From Sapria himalayana (lineage: Eukaryota > Streptophyta > Magnoliopsida > Malpighiales > Rafflesiaceae), in NCBI GenBank assembly GCA_029783825.1, contig JAREIK010016270.1:79679-143678 (forward strand): a stretch of 64,000 nucleotides of DNA. Reading direction: 5' to 3'. The notes beneath the pieces were generated by a model that made no database searches, had not been told where the DNA came from, and worked only from the letters and a program-made list of their open reading frames with translations. The position numbers were made by a program, and so were the translations under genes. Below, piece after piece: positions 11,691 to 26,454 of the stretch (position 1 is its first letter; every line of letters starts with the position of its first letter).

Positions 11691-13600
11691 TCAATCTCTA
11701 TATCTATATGTATATCTATCTCGTCTATCTATTTATTTATCTATTAGTTCATCAATCTTTCTATCTATTTATCTATTTATCTATTTATTTAACTATATGT
11801 ATATTTGTCTATCTGTCAATCCAACTATTTGTCTATCTATCAATTTGTCTATGTCTTTCTCTCTATCTCTCTATCTTTCAATCTTTTTATTAGTCTATCA
11901 ATCTATCAGTCTATCATTCTATATTATATATATCTATTTGTTTATTTGTTATTTGTCTATCTAATTATCTATCTATCTATCTGTATATTTGTCTATCTAT
12001 CTATTTATCTAACTATCTATTTATTTGTCAATCCATTTATCTATCAAAGTATATTTCTTTCAATCTATCTATTGATTTATCTATCTATATGTTGCGTTAT
12101 CTATCACCCTATATAACTATCAATCTATCAATCAATATATCCACCAATCTACTATCTATCCATATGTCTCTCATCTATCTTTCTAGCTAGCTATCTATCT
12201 ATTTGCCTAATAATCTATTTGTCTATCAATCTATTATTATATTTGTCTTTAAAATTATCTATCTATTTATATGTCTATTTGTCGATTTGTCTATCTATCT
12301 ATATTTTATCTATCTATCTATCTATTTGATTATCTATCTAGATGTCTATCTATATATCTTTTAATCTATCAATATATCTATATGTCTATATGTTTATCTC
12401 TCTATCTATGTATTTGACTATCTATCTTTCTTTCTATTAGTTCAACTATCTATTTGTATAGGTGTCTATGTGTCTTTGAATATCTATCTATCTTTCTTTC
12501 TATTATTTTTCTAACTCTCTATTTATCTATCTGTCTATCTATCTATCTATCTATCTATATATCTGTCTATCTATCTATCTATCTATATGTCTATCAGTCA
12601 ATCTATTTATCTATATGATTATCAATCTATCTGTCGATTTGTATATTTGTTTATTTGTCTATCAGTCTATATTTCTATTTGTCTATCTATATATCTATCT
12701 ACTTATCTATCAATCTATCTATGAATCTTTCAATCTCTCTTTTTGTTTATCAATCTACATGTGAATCTATATATCTCTCTATCTATTTATCTGCATGTCT
12801 TTCTATCTATTTAGTTGTCTATTTATCTATATCTATCTGTCTATCTTTTTATACAAGAATATCTCTATTTGTCATTCTGTTTATGTGCCTATGCATCTAT
12901 TTGTCTATTTTTTAATCTCTCGATCTATATGTCTCTCTCACTATTTATCTATGTATCTATTAATCTATATGTTTATCTATTTATCTATCTTTATTTCTTT
13001 CTTTGTATCTATATATTATTTATCTATCTATTTGTCTATATATCTATATATCTATCCTTCTATCTGTCTGTCTGTCTGTCTAACTATCTATTTATATACC
13101 TATCTCTTTATCGCCTATGAATCTATCTGTCTACATTTTTATCTATCAAACTATATATTTGTTTATCTATCTATATATCTATATGTCTATCAATCTATCT
13201 GTCTATTAGTTTACTTTTCTTGCTATCTACAAATCTATATCTCTTTTTAGCATTCTATTTATCTATATGTCTATATGTTTATATATCTATCCTTTATTCT
13301 ATGTTTTTCAGTATCTTCTATTTGTCTATTTTTCAATCAATCTATCTATCTATATGGCAATTAGTTTAGTAGTCAATTTATCTATCTATAAATCTATCTA
13401 TCTATTAATCTATATATCTGTATATTTGTCTAACTCTATCTATTTATCTTTCTATTTATTTATCTATCGATCTTTCTATATGTCTAGGTGTCTATCTATA
13501 TATCTATCTATTTGCCTATTTGTCTATCTATATATCGATCTTTCTTTCTTTCTAAGTGTCTACTTGTCTAGTTGTCTATCTATATATCTATTAGTAGATT

Positions 13601-13647
<47 letters not shown>

Positions 13648-16616
13648 ATCTATCTATCTGTTTATCTATTTGTCAATCAATCAATCAATATATCTATGCA
13701 TCTATCTATTTGTATAACTATTGTTCTATGTATCTATCTACTTATCTATCTATATGTTTATTTGTCTATCTATCTATTATTATATCTATTTATCTATTTA
13801 TGTGTCTATTTATCTATTAGTATTCCTATGTCTAGTTATATTTTTGTCTATCTGTCTATCGGTCTATCTATCTACCTATCTACATTTCTATCTATGAGTC
13901 TATCAATCAATCAATCAATATATCTACCTACTATATGTCTTCTATCTATCTATCTATCTATTTATCTATCTGTATGTATGTATATATTTCTATTGGTGTA
14001 TTATCTATCTATCTATCTGTCTCTCTATCTGTATAGTATATCTATCTATCATCTATCTATCATCTATATATCTATCTATATTTCTATTTGTCTATCTATC
14101 TATCTTTATTTCTTTATATTTATTCGTCTATTTACGTATCCATATATATTCTATGTATCTATATGTGTATATGTCGATCTATCTATCACCCTATGTTATT
14201 TTCTATATATGGGTGTATGCATTTATTAGTCTATTTGTCTATCTATCTATATATTATTTATCTATCTATCTAGCTATCTACCTCTCTAATTATATATCTA
14301 TATATCTACCATCTATCGATCTATATATCTTTCTGTCTATATGTCTATTGATCGATCTGTCTATTTGTTTATCTATCTATTTATATATATAGGTCTATCT
14401 ATCTATCTATCTGACTATTTATCTATCTATCTATTTATCTAAATGGCTATCTATCGATCTATATGAAAATTTGCCCTATCTATCTATAAGTCTATTTCTC
14501 TATCTGTCTATAAGTCTATTTGTCTATCTATTATTTGACTATCTCTCTACCTATCTATTTATTTATATGTCCAGATGTGAATATGTTTATCTATCCTTCT
14601 TTATTTTTGTATATATATCTATCTATCTAACTAATCATCTATATATTTATCTATCTTTTTATCTATCAGTTTATCTACTTATCTGTCTATCTACTTATCA
14701 ATCTACCTACCTACCTATATGTCTATGTGACATGTGTCTATTTATTTATGTAGTTATTGATATATCTGTATATCTGTCTATTTGTCTAGTATGTCTATGT
14801 ATTAATCTCCATGTCTATATATATCTATCTATCTATATGTCTATTTGTCTTTATTTTGAACTATATATCTGGTATATCTCTTATATATCTATCTGCTAAT
14901 CTATCTATCTGTCAATTTATATATCTCTTTATCTATCTATCTCTCTATATATCTATATTTCTATATGTCAATCTATCAATCTATATAAAAATATAGTGTC
15001 AATCTATTTATCTAACTAAGTATCTTCTAATCTATCTATTGTCTATTTTTGTATCAGTTAATCTGTCTATCCATATATATACCTATCCCTCTCAATCTAT
15101 CACTTTATCTTTCTGCTATCTATCTATCTATCCATCTATATGTATTTCTTTCTATATGTTTAACTATCAATCTATCGTATTTATCTATTTGTCTTTCTCT
15201 ATCTTGTGTTTATTTATCTATATGTCGATCTATCTATATATCTATTTATCTCTTTGTTTATCAGTCAATTGATCTCTTTATATATATATGTCACTTTGTC
15301 TATCTGTCTATCAATGTATCGATCTATCTATGTATCTATCTATATGTCTATTATTGTCCTATATTTCTATTTATTTATCTATCTTTCTTTATGATATATT
15401 TATTTATCAATCAATCTATCTATCCATCTGTCTGTCTGTCCATTTGTCTATAAATTTTTTTACCACTCTATCATATATATGTATATCTATCTATTATATA
15501 TCTATCTATGTATATATGGCTCTATATGTTTATCTTATATTTATTTATTAATTATATTTATGTGACTATCTTTCTATCAGCCTAACTGTCTATTAACTAT
15601 ATATCTATCTATGGATGTGTGTAACGATATGTTGAAATCTATCTATCTATCTGTCTATTTGTTTATATATCTTTCTATCAATCAGTCTATATATATATCA
15701 TCTAATCATCTATTTGTCAATTTGACTATCTATTTATTTTTCTATTTTTCTATCTATCTATCTATCTATCTATATCTCTATTTATCTTTTAGTCTATTAG
15801 TCTATATATCTAATTATATATTATCTTCTCTCTATCTATATATCTATCTATCTATATATTTTATCAATCTATCAAGCTCTCAGTTTATCTATCTACCTAT
15901 CTGTCTGTCTATCATCTAATTGTATATTTATTAGTTGTCTATCTAATATCTATCTATCTATATTTCTAACTATTTGTTTATAAGTCTATATATCTATATT
16001 TCTATTTGTCTATTTTTTAAATGTCTATCTATCATTTGGTATATCGATCTATTTTCTTTTCTTCTATTGTTTATCTACTATCTATCTATGCCACCTATAT
16101 ATCTTTCTATCTATTTGGTCTATCTATCTATTTGTCGATCTTTTTATATATCTATCTATCTGTCTGTCAATCTACTATCTATCTTTCTATTAGTCTATCA
16201 ATCTATCCTGTCTATCAATATATCTCGCAATCTTTATTTGTGTCTATCTTTTTAAATATCTATTTGTCTAATAGATTGTCTATATATATGTTTATATGTT
16301 TATCTATTATTCATCGATCTATCTATTTGTATAATTTCTATTTGTTTATCTATTATCTAATCTATCTGTCTGTCTATCAGACTATATATCTATATATCTA
16401 TATTTTTATATGTCTGTGTTTATATATATATCTGTCTATCTGTTTATTTATTAATTCATCTATCTATCTATTTATTAGTCTATCTAGCTATCTGTCTATC
16501 TTTCTATTTACTATCAATCTATCTATATCTTTATATCTATATATTTGTCTTTCTATCTAATTTACTTTAGTCTATCTATTTATATATTATCTATCTATCT
16601 ATCTATATATTTCTTG

Positions 16617-16660
<44 letters not shown>

Positions 16661-16713
16661 GTATGTATGTATATATGGTTATATATACATATTTATATAC
16701 ATAGATACATAAA

Positions 16714-16748
<35 letters not shown>

Positions 16749-18084
16749 TATATATATGTATATATATGTATATATATTTACATATATATATATATACATA
16801 TATATGTCTATCTCTATATCTATCTATCTTCCAATTACATCTTGTCTATCTATCTATATGGCTATACATGTATCTGTCTATTTGTTGTATATTTTATCTA
16901 TCTATCTTTCTATGTATATATCTTTCTTTATCTCTATTTATCTATATGTCTATCTATTTCATCTATCTATCTATTTGTCCATCTATATATATATATATAT
17001 TCCTATTTATCTATCAACTTATATATTTAAATGTCTATCAATCAATCAATTTTTCTAAATATCTATTTATTTATTTATCAGTCTATTAATCAATCTAATT
17101 AATCTATATATCTTTCTACTATTTATCCAGACTATCTATCTATCGCTCTATCAGACTATCTATCTATCAGACTATCTATCTATCTATCATTTTATCTATC
17201 TATAAATCTATCAGGACTATCAATCTTTTAGTCTATTTGACTATATGACTATCGATCAATCTATCTATTTATCTATCTCTTGTCTAACATCTAATTTCAA
17301 TTTTCTATTTGACTATCTGCTAATCTTTCAATTTGTCTTTTTTCTGTTCATCTATATGACTATCTATCTATATGTCTATCTATCTATTATTTATCTATCA
17401 TTATTTCTATTTGTTTATATGTTTATCTGTCTATCTTTCTAACTATCTATTTGAATCTCTATCTTTTATCAATTTCTTTGACTATCTATCTATTTGAATA
17501 TCTATCTATCTATTTTATTATCTTTATATATGTTTATACGTCTATCAGTCTATTAGTATATCAGTCCATGTATTTATCTAATTAGCTGTGTCAATCAATG
17601 AATCTATTTATTTGTATATCTATTATCTCTTTATTTCCTATCTATCTATCTATCTATCTGTCAATGGTTATACCTTTCTATCACTCTATCTTCAAATCTT
17701 TATATATATATATATGTCTATCTGTATATCTATCTATCTATGTCTATTAATATATTACTCTACGTGTCTATCTATCTATTTATCTAACTATCTATCTATC
17801 TATATGAATCTCTATCTATCTGTCAATCTATCTATTTTTGTATCAATCTATTTTTCTACCTATCAATCTATCTATTTATCTATATGTTTATATGTCTATA
17901 TGTATATCTATATATTTATCTATATAACTATATACCTATTTATCAATCTATCAATCTGCCTATCTATCAATTTTTCTAATATTCCATCAGTTTATCAGTA
18001 TATCAGTCTATCTATCGATCTATCTTACAATCAATATATTTGTATATGTGTATATCTTTTTATCTCCCTATGTATCAATAACTT

Positions 18085-18115
<31 letters not shown>

Positions 18116-18614
18116 CTTTCTATATATAAGTGTATCTATCTATATGTCAATTAATCTATTAGTTTATCAGTCACACTATCTATCTATCTATCTATCTTTA
18201 TGTTTATCTATCTATCTATTGTCTATATATCTATCTATATGTCTATTTATCTATCTATCTGTCTGTCTATCTATCTATCTATCTATCTGTAGTCTATCAA
18301 TAAATCTATTTGTCTATCTATCTATTGTCTATATGTCGATTTGTCTATCTACCTATCTTTCTTTCTATCAATGTATCTATGTCTATCTATCTATCTATTT
18401 ATCTCTATGTTTTTTTCAATTTGTTTATTTATCCATACATATTTCAGCCTTTTAGTCTATTTGTCGTGTTTACTATTGCTATATCTCTTTACGTGTCTAT
18501 TTGTCTGTCTGTCTATTTGTCTATCTATTTTCATTTATATATGTCTATATCTTTAACTATCTATATGTTTATCTATCTATCTATATATCTATCTATCTTT
18601 TTGTCTATGTATCT

Positions 18615-18672
<58 letters not shown>

Positions 18673-19631
18673 TTCTATCTATATATTTATCCATCTATCT
18701 ACAAGCCATTTAATCTATATGATTATCTGATTCTTTATCTATCTGTCTATTTTATTTTTATCTATCTGCCTATCTAACTAGTTGTCTATCTATCATTCAA
18801 TCAATCACTCAATCAATCTATCTATATATCTATTTGTTTATCTATCTATATGTATATCTGTCTATAGGTCCATCAATGTTTCTATTTATATATTCATCTT
18901 TCTATTAATATATTAGTATGTCTATTAATCTGTCTATCATTTTAATTGTCTAACTATCTATTTTTTATTATCATTCAATTTATTGTTTATTTATTTAACT
19001 ATCTATATATCTATCTATATATCTATATGTCTATCTATTTATTTTTTATGTCTATATCCTTATCTACTTATCTATATATTTATCAATCTATCATTTTATC
19101 TAAATATCTATCTATCTTTCTATTTATCTATCTATATATCTATTTATCCATCTATCTATATCTTTATATCTATTTGTGTGTCTATTTATCCTTCTATCTA
19201 TCTATCTATCTATCATTCTATTAGTATATTTATCTATATATATATATATATATATGTGTGCGTGTGTGTGTGTGTGTGTTAATCTCTCTATTTATCATAA
19301 TCTCTCATAAACTCTTTCTAAATATCTACCTATCTGCAAATATTACTATCTCTCTATATGTTTTTTTATCTATATGTCTATCCATCTTTTTGTTTATCTT
19401 TTATCTTTCTATCTATATATTTGTCTTTTTGACTATGAGTCTAACTAACTATGAGTCTATCTAACTATTAGTCTATCAATCTATTTATTTATATATTTAT
19501 CTATCTATATGTCCCCCATCAATTTTTTATATATGAATCAATCTATCAGTCTATTAGACTATCAATCTATTTTTCTATCATTCTATTTGTTTATATGTCT
19601 ATCTATCTACCAATCAATCAGTTTACCTATC

Positions 19632-19682
<51 letters not shown>

Positions 19683-20423
19683 TTATTTATTTATTTATTT
19701 ATATATCTATCTACCTATCTATCATTATATATATATTATTTTTATATATCTATCTACCTATATATTAGTCTATCAGTCTATCTATATATCTATTTGTCTA
19801 TCTATATATCTATCTATCTATATATCTATATATCTATCTATATATCTATCTGTGTGTCTATCTATCTATAAATTTGCCTATTTTTTTGTGTCTATCTATC
19901 TAAATGTCTATCTATCTAAATGTCTATCTTTCTATTAGCCTATCTGCCTATTTGATTATTTGACTATTTCTCTTTCTATCTATCTATCTGTCTATATGTT
20001 TATTTATCTAGCTGTATATCTGTGTAACTACATATCTATCTATATGCCTATCTGTCAATCTATCTATTTGTCCATCTACATATCTATCTATCTGATTATC
20101 TATCTATCTACCTATCTATCTATCTATACTTTTAACTATATATGTGTCTATCTATCTATCTATTTGTCAATCTTTATATCTATTTATCAATCAAATAGTT
20201 TTTAGTCTAATAGTCTATTAATCTATTTATCTATCTAACTATCTACTTATATGTCTTTATATCTATCTGTCAATCTATCTAAATGTCTATTTCAATATCT
20301 AGTCATCTATCTATTTATTTGTCTATTTGTATATTAGTCTTTTTGTCTATTAGTCTTTTTGTTTATCTAATAATCTATCTATCTATTTATCTATCTATTT
20401 GTCTATGTATGTATGTATGTATG

Positions 20424-20454
<31 letters not shown>

Positions 20455-20997
20455 TTTTGCATATTTCTATCTTTTTATATGTCTATATATGTATCTTTCT
20501 ATCTGTCTATCTGTCTATATAAGTATATGTCTATCTATCTATCTAATAATCTTTTTATTTGTCTAATTGTATATCTGTCTATATATATATATATCTATCT
20601 ATCTATCTATCAATTTGTCTATCGATATATCTATCTATCTATTTGTCTATCTCTCTACCTATCCTTTTATCTATCTTTCTATCTAGCTTTCTATATGTTT
20701 ATTTATCTATATGTATATTTGTCTATCTTTGTATCTATCTATCAATCTAAGGATCTGTCTATATGTATATTTATTTATCTATTAGTCTATTTGTCTTTTT
20801 ATATATCTATCTATTTATCTAACTATTTGTTTATTTATCTATTTATATATTTATCTATATATTTGTCCATAAATCTATATGTCTATCTACCTATCTATTT
20901 TCTATCAATATATCTACCTATCTTCTTATCTTACTATCTATCTATCTATCAATCTATCTACCTATTAAACTATCAATCTGGCTATCTATCTATCTAT
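11691..20997. repeat. Degenerate TCTA array, middle part (plus-strand TCTA)
   Basis: About 9.3 kb of TCTA-type units with the same variants as 1-4310. It contains TA islands (about 13,600-13,645, 16,610-16,806, 18,620-18,670 and 19,645-19,680), a GT island (about 19,255-19,280) and an ATGT run (20,406-20,424). No unit larger than the tetramer is obvious by eye. Long Ser/Ile/Tyr/Leu frames on the plus strand are artefacts of the stop-free repeat. Confidence 0.95.
16610..16806. repeat. TA / TATG simple-repeat island
   Basis: Alternating TA with ATGT/ACAT steps replaces TCTA for about 200 bases. The block is close to self-complementary and gives open frames on both strands for trivial reasons. 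Confidence 0.9.
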
Positions 20998-21028
20998 CAG
21001 TATAAATAAACTGGTAGATAGATAGATA
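20983..21028. other. Hairpin at the polarity switch of the tetranucleotide array
   Basis: Array units read TCTA to the left and TAGA to the right. The switch point is a near-perfect inverted repeat: 15 bases of TATC units plus CAGT (20,983-21,001), an 8-base loop ATAAATAA, then ACTG plus 15 bases of TAGA-type sequence (21,010-21,028). One G-T pair interrupts the 19-bp stem. Confidence 0.85.
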
Positions 21029-22574
21029 AATTATAGATAGAGAGACAGATTGATAGATAAATTGATTGATTGATAGGTAGGTATGTTGGTAGATAGATAG
21101 ATAGATAGACAAATGACAGATATATAGATAGACATATTGACTGATAGACAAATAGACTATTAGTTAGAAAGATAGATATACAGATAGATAGATACATAGA
21201 CAAATAGATAAACAAATAGACAAATAGATAGATAGATAGACAGATAGATAGATAGAAATATTTATAGATATATAAATAGATAGTAAGTTAGATAGATATA
21301 AATATTGATAGATATATAGATAGATAGACAAATAGATAGATACATATAAATATAGATTCATAGACAGATAAATAAATAGACAGATAGATAGTAATATATT
21401 TAACTGATAAACAAATAGACATACATATAAGTATATATATATAAAGATAGACAAATTGATAGATAGTCAGATAGATAGTTAGATAGATGGATAGACAAAT
21501 AGATAGATAGATATATTGAAATTTTGACAAATAGTGCGATAACTGGATAGATATATCAAAATATAGACATATATATATATATAAACAGATAGAAAATTAT
21601 ATAAATAGAATAATAAATAGATAGAAAGAGAGAAAGATATAAATATAATTAGAAAATTATATAGAAATATAGATATACAGAGAGATAGGCAAACAGACAA
21701 AGAAAATAACAGACATATAGAAATATAGTTATTTATATAGACAAATAGATTGGTAGGTAGGCATGTAGGTACATAGATAGGTTGATATATATAATGATAG
21801 ACTATTAGACTTAAAGATTGATAGACATATAGAGAGATTGCCTTATAGATTGATAGATTGATAGACTAATAAATAGATACAAATATAGATAGATACCCAT
21901 ATAGACATATAGATTTTTAGACACATAGATGGATAGAAACATAGATAAAATAGATAAATATATTGACATATAGATAGATAAATAGATATAAAGATAGACA
22001 TATAAATAAAAAGAAAGAAAGAAAGATAAATAGATAGATAGAAATACACATAGATAAATAGATAGATCGATAGATAGAGAGACAAAAGATAGATAGAAAA
22101 TAGACAAATCAAAAGATTAACAGATTGACTAACAAATAAATAGATAGAAATATAGATAGATGGATAGACAGATACACAGATAGACAGATATATAGATAGA
22201 TACATTGATAGATAGATAAATAGATTGTAAGATAGATAGATAGATAGATACATTGCTAGATAGATAGATAGAAAAATAGATAGATAGACAGATTTACAAA
22301 TTGATATATATATAGATTGATATATATATATAGATAAACATATAGACATATAGAAAGATAGAAAGATAGGTAGATATATAAAATTATATAAAGCTAAATA
22401 GATAGATAAAAAAGATAGATATAAAATAGATAGATAGAAAGATAGATAAATAGATATGTTAACACTTTGATAGATAGACATATAAGTTGATAAACATAAT
22501 GATAGATAAATAGGTAGGCAAATAGAAAATTCATTTGAAAACTAGAAAAAAAATAGAAATTGACACATAGACAT

Positions 22575-22609
<35 letters not shown>

Positions 22610-24668
22610 GCAAATAGATAGATTGATAGATAGATAATACGCAAATAGATAGATAGATTAAAAAATAGATAGTTCAATAAACATATAAACAAATTTATAT
22701 ATATATATATATGTATGTATATGTATGTATGTATGTATAGATTGATAAATAGAAAGATATAAAGATAGAAAATGAGATAGAGAATAATAGATAGATCGAC
22801 ATATTGAAAAATGGATGGATAGATAGATAGATTATTAGATAGATATATAGATAGATCAATGGATACATAGTTTGTTAAACATATAGATAGATGGTTGATT
22901 GAATAATAAAAAGATAGATAGATAGATAGACAAAAAGATAGATAGACAAATAGATAGAATGATAGAAAGATAGATTGCAAAATAGATAAACAGAAATATA
23001 AATAGATCAGCAAATGTATAGTTAGAAAAATAGATAGATAATTGATTGATTGATTGATTGATAGTCAAATAGGCAGATAGACAAATAGTCAAATAGATAA
23101 ATAGATATATATAAAAATAGATAGATATAGTCAGGTAAACAAATAGACAGATTGATAGACAGATAGATAGATAAATTTATAGATTTAGTTATATAAACAA
23201 ATAGACAAATAGAGAAATAAAGAATAGATAAAAGATAGATAGCTAAATAGGCAAATAGATAGTTGTAGAGATAGACATATAGAAAAGTTGATAAAAAGAT
23301 AGATATAAAAATAAGCAAAAACATCGATAGGTAGATTGATAAAAATATAGATAGATAGATAGTTAAATAGATAGATAGATATAAAATAGATAAAAAGTTA
23401 GATAGATTGCTAGATAAATGGATTACTAGATATATTGATATATAGATTCATATATATATTTATTATTAGAAAAATAAATTCTTAAATTGATAGATACTTA
23501 GACACATAAATTGTAGATAAATAGTTATATAAATTGACAAATAGAATATAGATATAAGACAATAGATAGATAAATAGATAAACACATAGATTGATTGATA
23601 GTTAGTTAGTTAGATAGATAGATAGATAGATAGATAAATATTGATATAGGGAGATCGATAGATAGATATATAAACTGATAGATAGACAAACTGATAGACA
23701 GATAAACTCATAGATAGATATACAAATAAATAAAAAAATAGATAGACAAATAGACAGATCGATATATAGATAGGTAGTTATATAGATAGGTAGATTGATT
23801 GATTGATATATATAGAAATAGACATATAAATTTATAAATAGATATACACCTGGAGTAGATAGATAGGTAGATTGATTGATTGATAGAGTTATAGATAGAT
23901 ATCTAAATATAAATACAAATAGATAGATAGGCAAAATGACATATTGATAGTAAGATAGATAGATAGATAAGATAAAAAAAATTAGATAGATAGATAGATT
24001 GATTGATTAATAGATAGATAGATAGATAGACATATAGAATGATAGAAAAAGAGATAGATAGACTAATAGATAGATAGATTGATTGATAGATTGACTGATA
24101 GATAGATAGTAGTTACATAGATAAATAGATAGATAGATAGATAGATTAATTGATTGATAGTTAGATAGATAATTAGAGAGGTAGGGAGGTTGTTAGGTAG
24201 GAAAGTATGTTGAAAGAAAGATAGATAAATATAAAGAAAGCAAGATTATTAGATAGATATATATATAAATAGATAGAAAGATATATAGATTTGTAGAGAT
24301 ATAGACACATAGATAGAAAGATAGATAAATAGATAGTTAGATAGATTAACAAATAGACAAATATAAATATAGAATTTAAACAAATAGACATATAGCCATA
24401 TAGAGAGATAGATAGATAAATAGAGAGATAGAAAGATAGAAAAATATATTGATATACTCAAAGAAATATAGATACATAGACACAAAGATAGATAAACAGG
24501 TAGATATATAGATAGATTAATATATAGAACAAAGAGAGATAGATATAATGACAAATAAACAAATAGATCGATATATAGATATATAAATACACAAATAAAC
24601 ATATTGACAGGTAGAATGATTGATAATGAGGCTTAGATAATAATAGACATATAAACATAATGATAGAT

Positions 24669-24714
<46 letters not shown>

Positions 24715-24925
24715 TAGATAAATAGATTGATATGTAGGTTGGTAGGTACATATGTAGGTGGTATATAGATAGATTGTAGATAGATAGATAGATAAATAGA
24801 TAGAAAGATAGATAAATACATAGATATATATATATACATTGATACATAAATTGAAAAATAGACAGGTAGATAGACATATAGAAAGATAGATTGATTGATC
24901 AATAGATAAACACACACACATTCAC

Positions 24926-24956
<31 letters not shown>

Positions 24957-25430
24957 GAGAGACATAAACACATAGATAGATAGATAGATAGATAGAAAGA
25001 TAGACAAATTGAATGGAAGACATATAGATAGATAGACAAAATGTCAAATAGATAGATAGACAGATAGATAGATACTCTAATACCTAGAAAGATAGTTAGA
25101 AAGATAAATAGATAGATAAAAAGAAAGGCAAATAGATAGCAAGGTTGTTAGATAGATAGATATATAGAGAGATAGATATAGAGAAAGATAAAGAGAAAGA
25201 TAGATAGAAAGATAAACATTTTTATAAATAGACACAATGATACATAAAGAGATAGAAACAAAGATGTATAGATAGATTGATTGATATTTAGAAAGATTGA
25301 AACATATTTAGATAAATAGATAAACATATAGATAAAAATATAGATATATTTATAGACAAATAGATAGATTGACATAAAGAAAAATAGACAAATTGACAAA
25401 CCACAAATAAAAATTTACATATTGATAGAT

Positions 25431-25469
<39 letters not shown>

Positions 25470-25676
25470 CATATATATTAAAAGATTGATGATATATAGA
25501 CATATAGACAAATAACTAGAATAATAGGTAAATAGATAAATAGATATAGAGATAAATAGATAGATTGATAGACTAATAAATAGATTGTTATATAGACAGA
25601 TTGATAGATAGAAATTTTAACATGTATACAAATTTACAGATAGACTAATATACTAATAGATAGATATATAAATTGA
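21029..25676. repeat. Degenerate TAGA array, right part (plus-strand TAGA)
   Basis: About 4.65 kb of TAGA units in inverted polarity to the array on the left. TA islands lie near 24,672-24,710 and 25,436-25,462, an AC island at about 24,910-24,940, and a TATG run near 22,690-22,738. Beyond the motif itself, the sequence next to the switch is not a clear reverse complement of the left arm. The Ser/Ile/Tyr/Leu frames now fall on the minus strand and are artefacts. Confidence 0.95.
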
Positions 25677-25811
25677 CACTACTAAAAAATATGATAATAC
25701 CGACCTACAAATTTGGTCTGTAATTACTGACCAAAAAATGACAAGTTAGCCACCAAAAAAGAGTATAGAAAAAAAAAATTCTACCTACCAAATTTATGCC
25801 AAAATTCCCAC
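25677..25811 (+). repeat. Left terminal and subterminal segment of element C
   Basis: It begins with CACTACTAAAAAAT, matching the CACTA-family terminus. Inverted ACCGACC and GGTCTGTAATTACTGACC motifs follow within 60 bases, then AT-rich sequence up to the breakpoint where the inner element's CACTATAAG begins. Confidence 0.7.
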
Positions 25812-26260
25812 CACTATAAGAAAAATCCAATATAACTAGGGACAATTCACTAGCTAAATGGGCATTTTCCATCGCTAAATGGGATATAGCGATGGATTAC
25901 TAATGGATCGATTTCCTGTCTAAAGTGCTACTTGCTAAAATTTAGCGACGAAAAATATCCCTAGCTAAAATGTTAGCGACAAAAAAAATCTCTTGCTAAA
26001 AAATACAAATTCCCTAGCTAAATTAGCAATATAAATAAGATTTTTCATCATTAAATAAAAATAACGATGGATGATTCACTAGCCAAAGTGTAGGTCTATA
26101 AATTTTAGTGATGGATATAGTCCCTAGCTAAATTAATTTAGCGACGGAGAATCCATCGCTAATATTAATATTTCTCTAGCTAAATTAGCTAGGGAAAATT
26201 CCTAGCTAAATTAATAAGTGATTTTTCCCTTCCTATTTTAGAAAGGGAATTTTCACTAGA
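25812..26260 (+). repeat. Left TIR and subterminal repeats of element A
   Basis: The TIR (25,812-25,841) starts CACTATAAGAAAAATCC and ends AACTAGGG. It matches about 22 of 30 bases of the inverted terminus at 59,629-59,658. Behind it come about a dozen copies of CTAGCTAAAT, TAGCGATGG and CATCGCTAA in both orientations. The three bases before the TIR (CAC) do not match the three after the far terminus (GGC). Confidence 0.8.
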
Positions 26261-26454
26261 TATTTTAATTCAAAATTAATTTCAGAATTTAAATTATCTT
26301 AAAATTTTTTAATTAATTAATTAATATTTTTATATCAAATTGAATAAAAATTAAAACTACAAATAATGTATAATAAACAAAAAATAAAATCATTTAATAT
26401 CTTTTTCTAATTCATTACATAATTGAAACAAAAAAAATACAAAATTTTATTTCA

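Noticed and set aside
4295..11705. Target-site duplication for the LINE
   Set aside because: Only a 7-base TCAATCT match in flanks that are full of that string, so it cannot be distinguished from chance.
11668..25400. Similar Ser/Ile/Tyr/Leu frames, plus strand to about 21,000 and minus strand after
   Set aside because: Same artefact. The change of strand only reflects the array's change of polarity.
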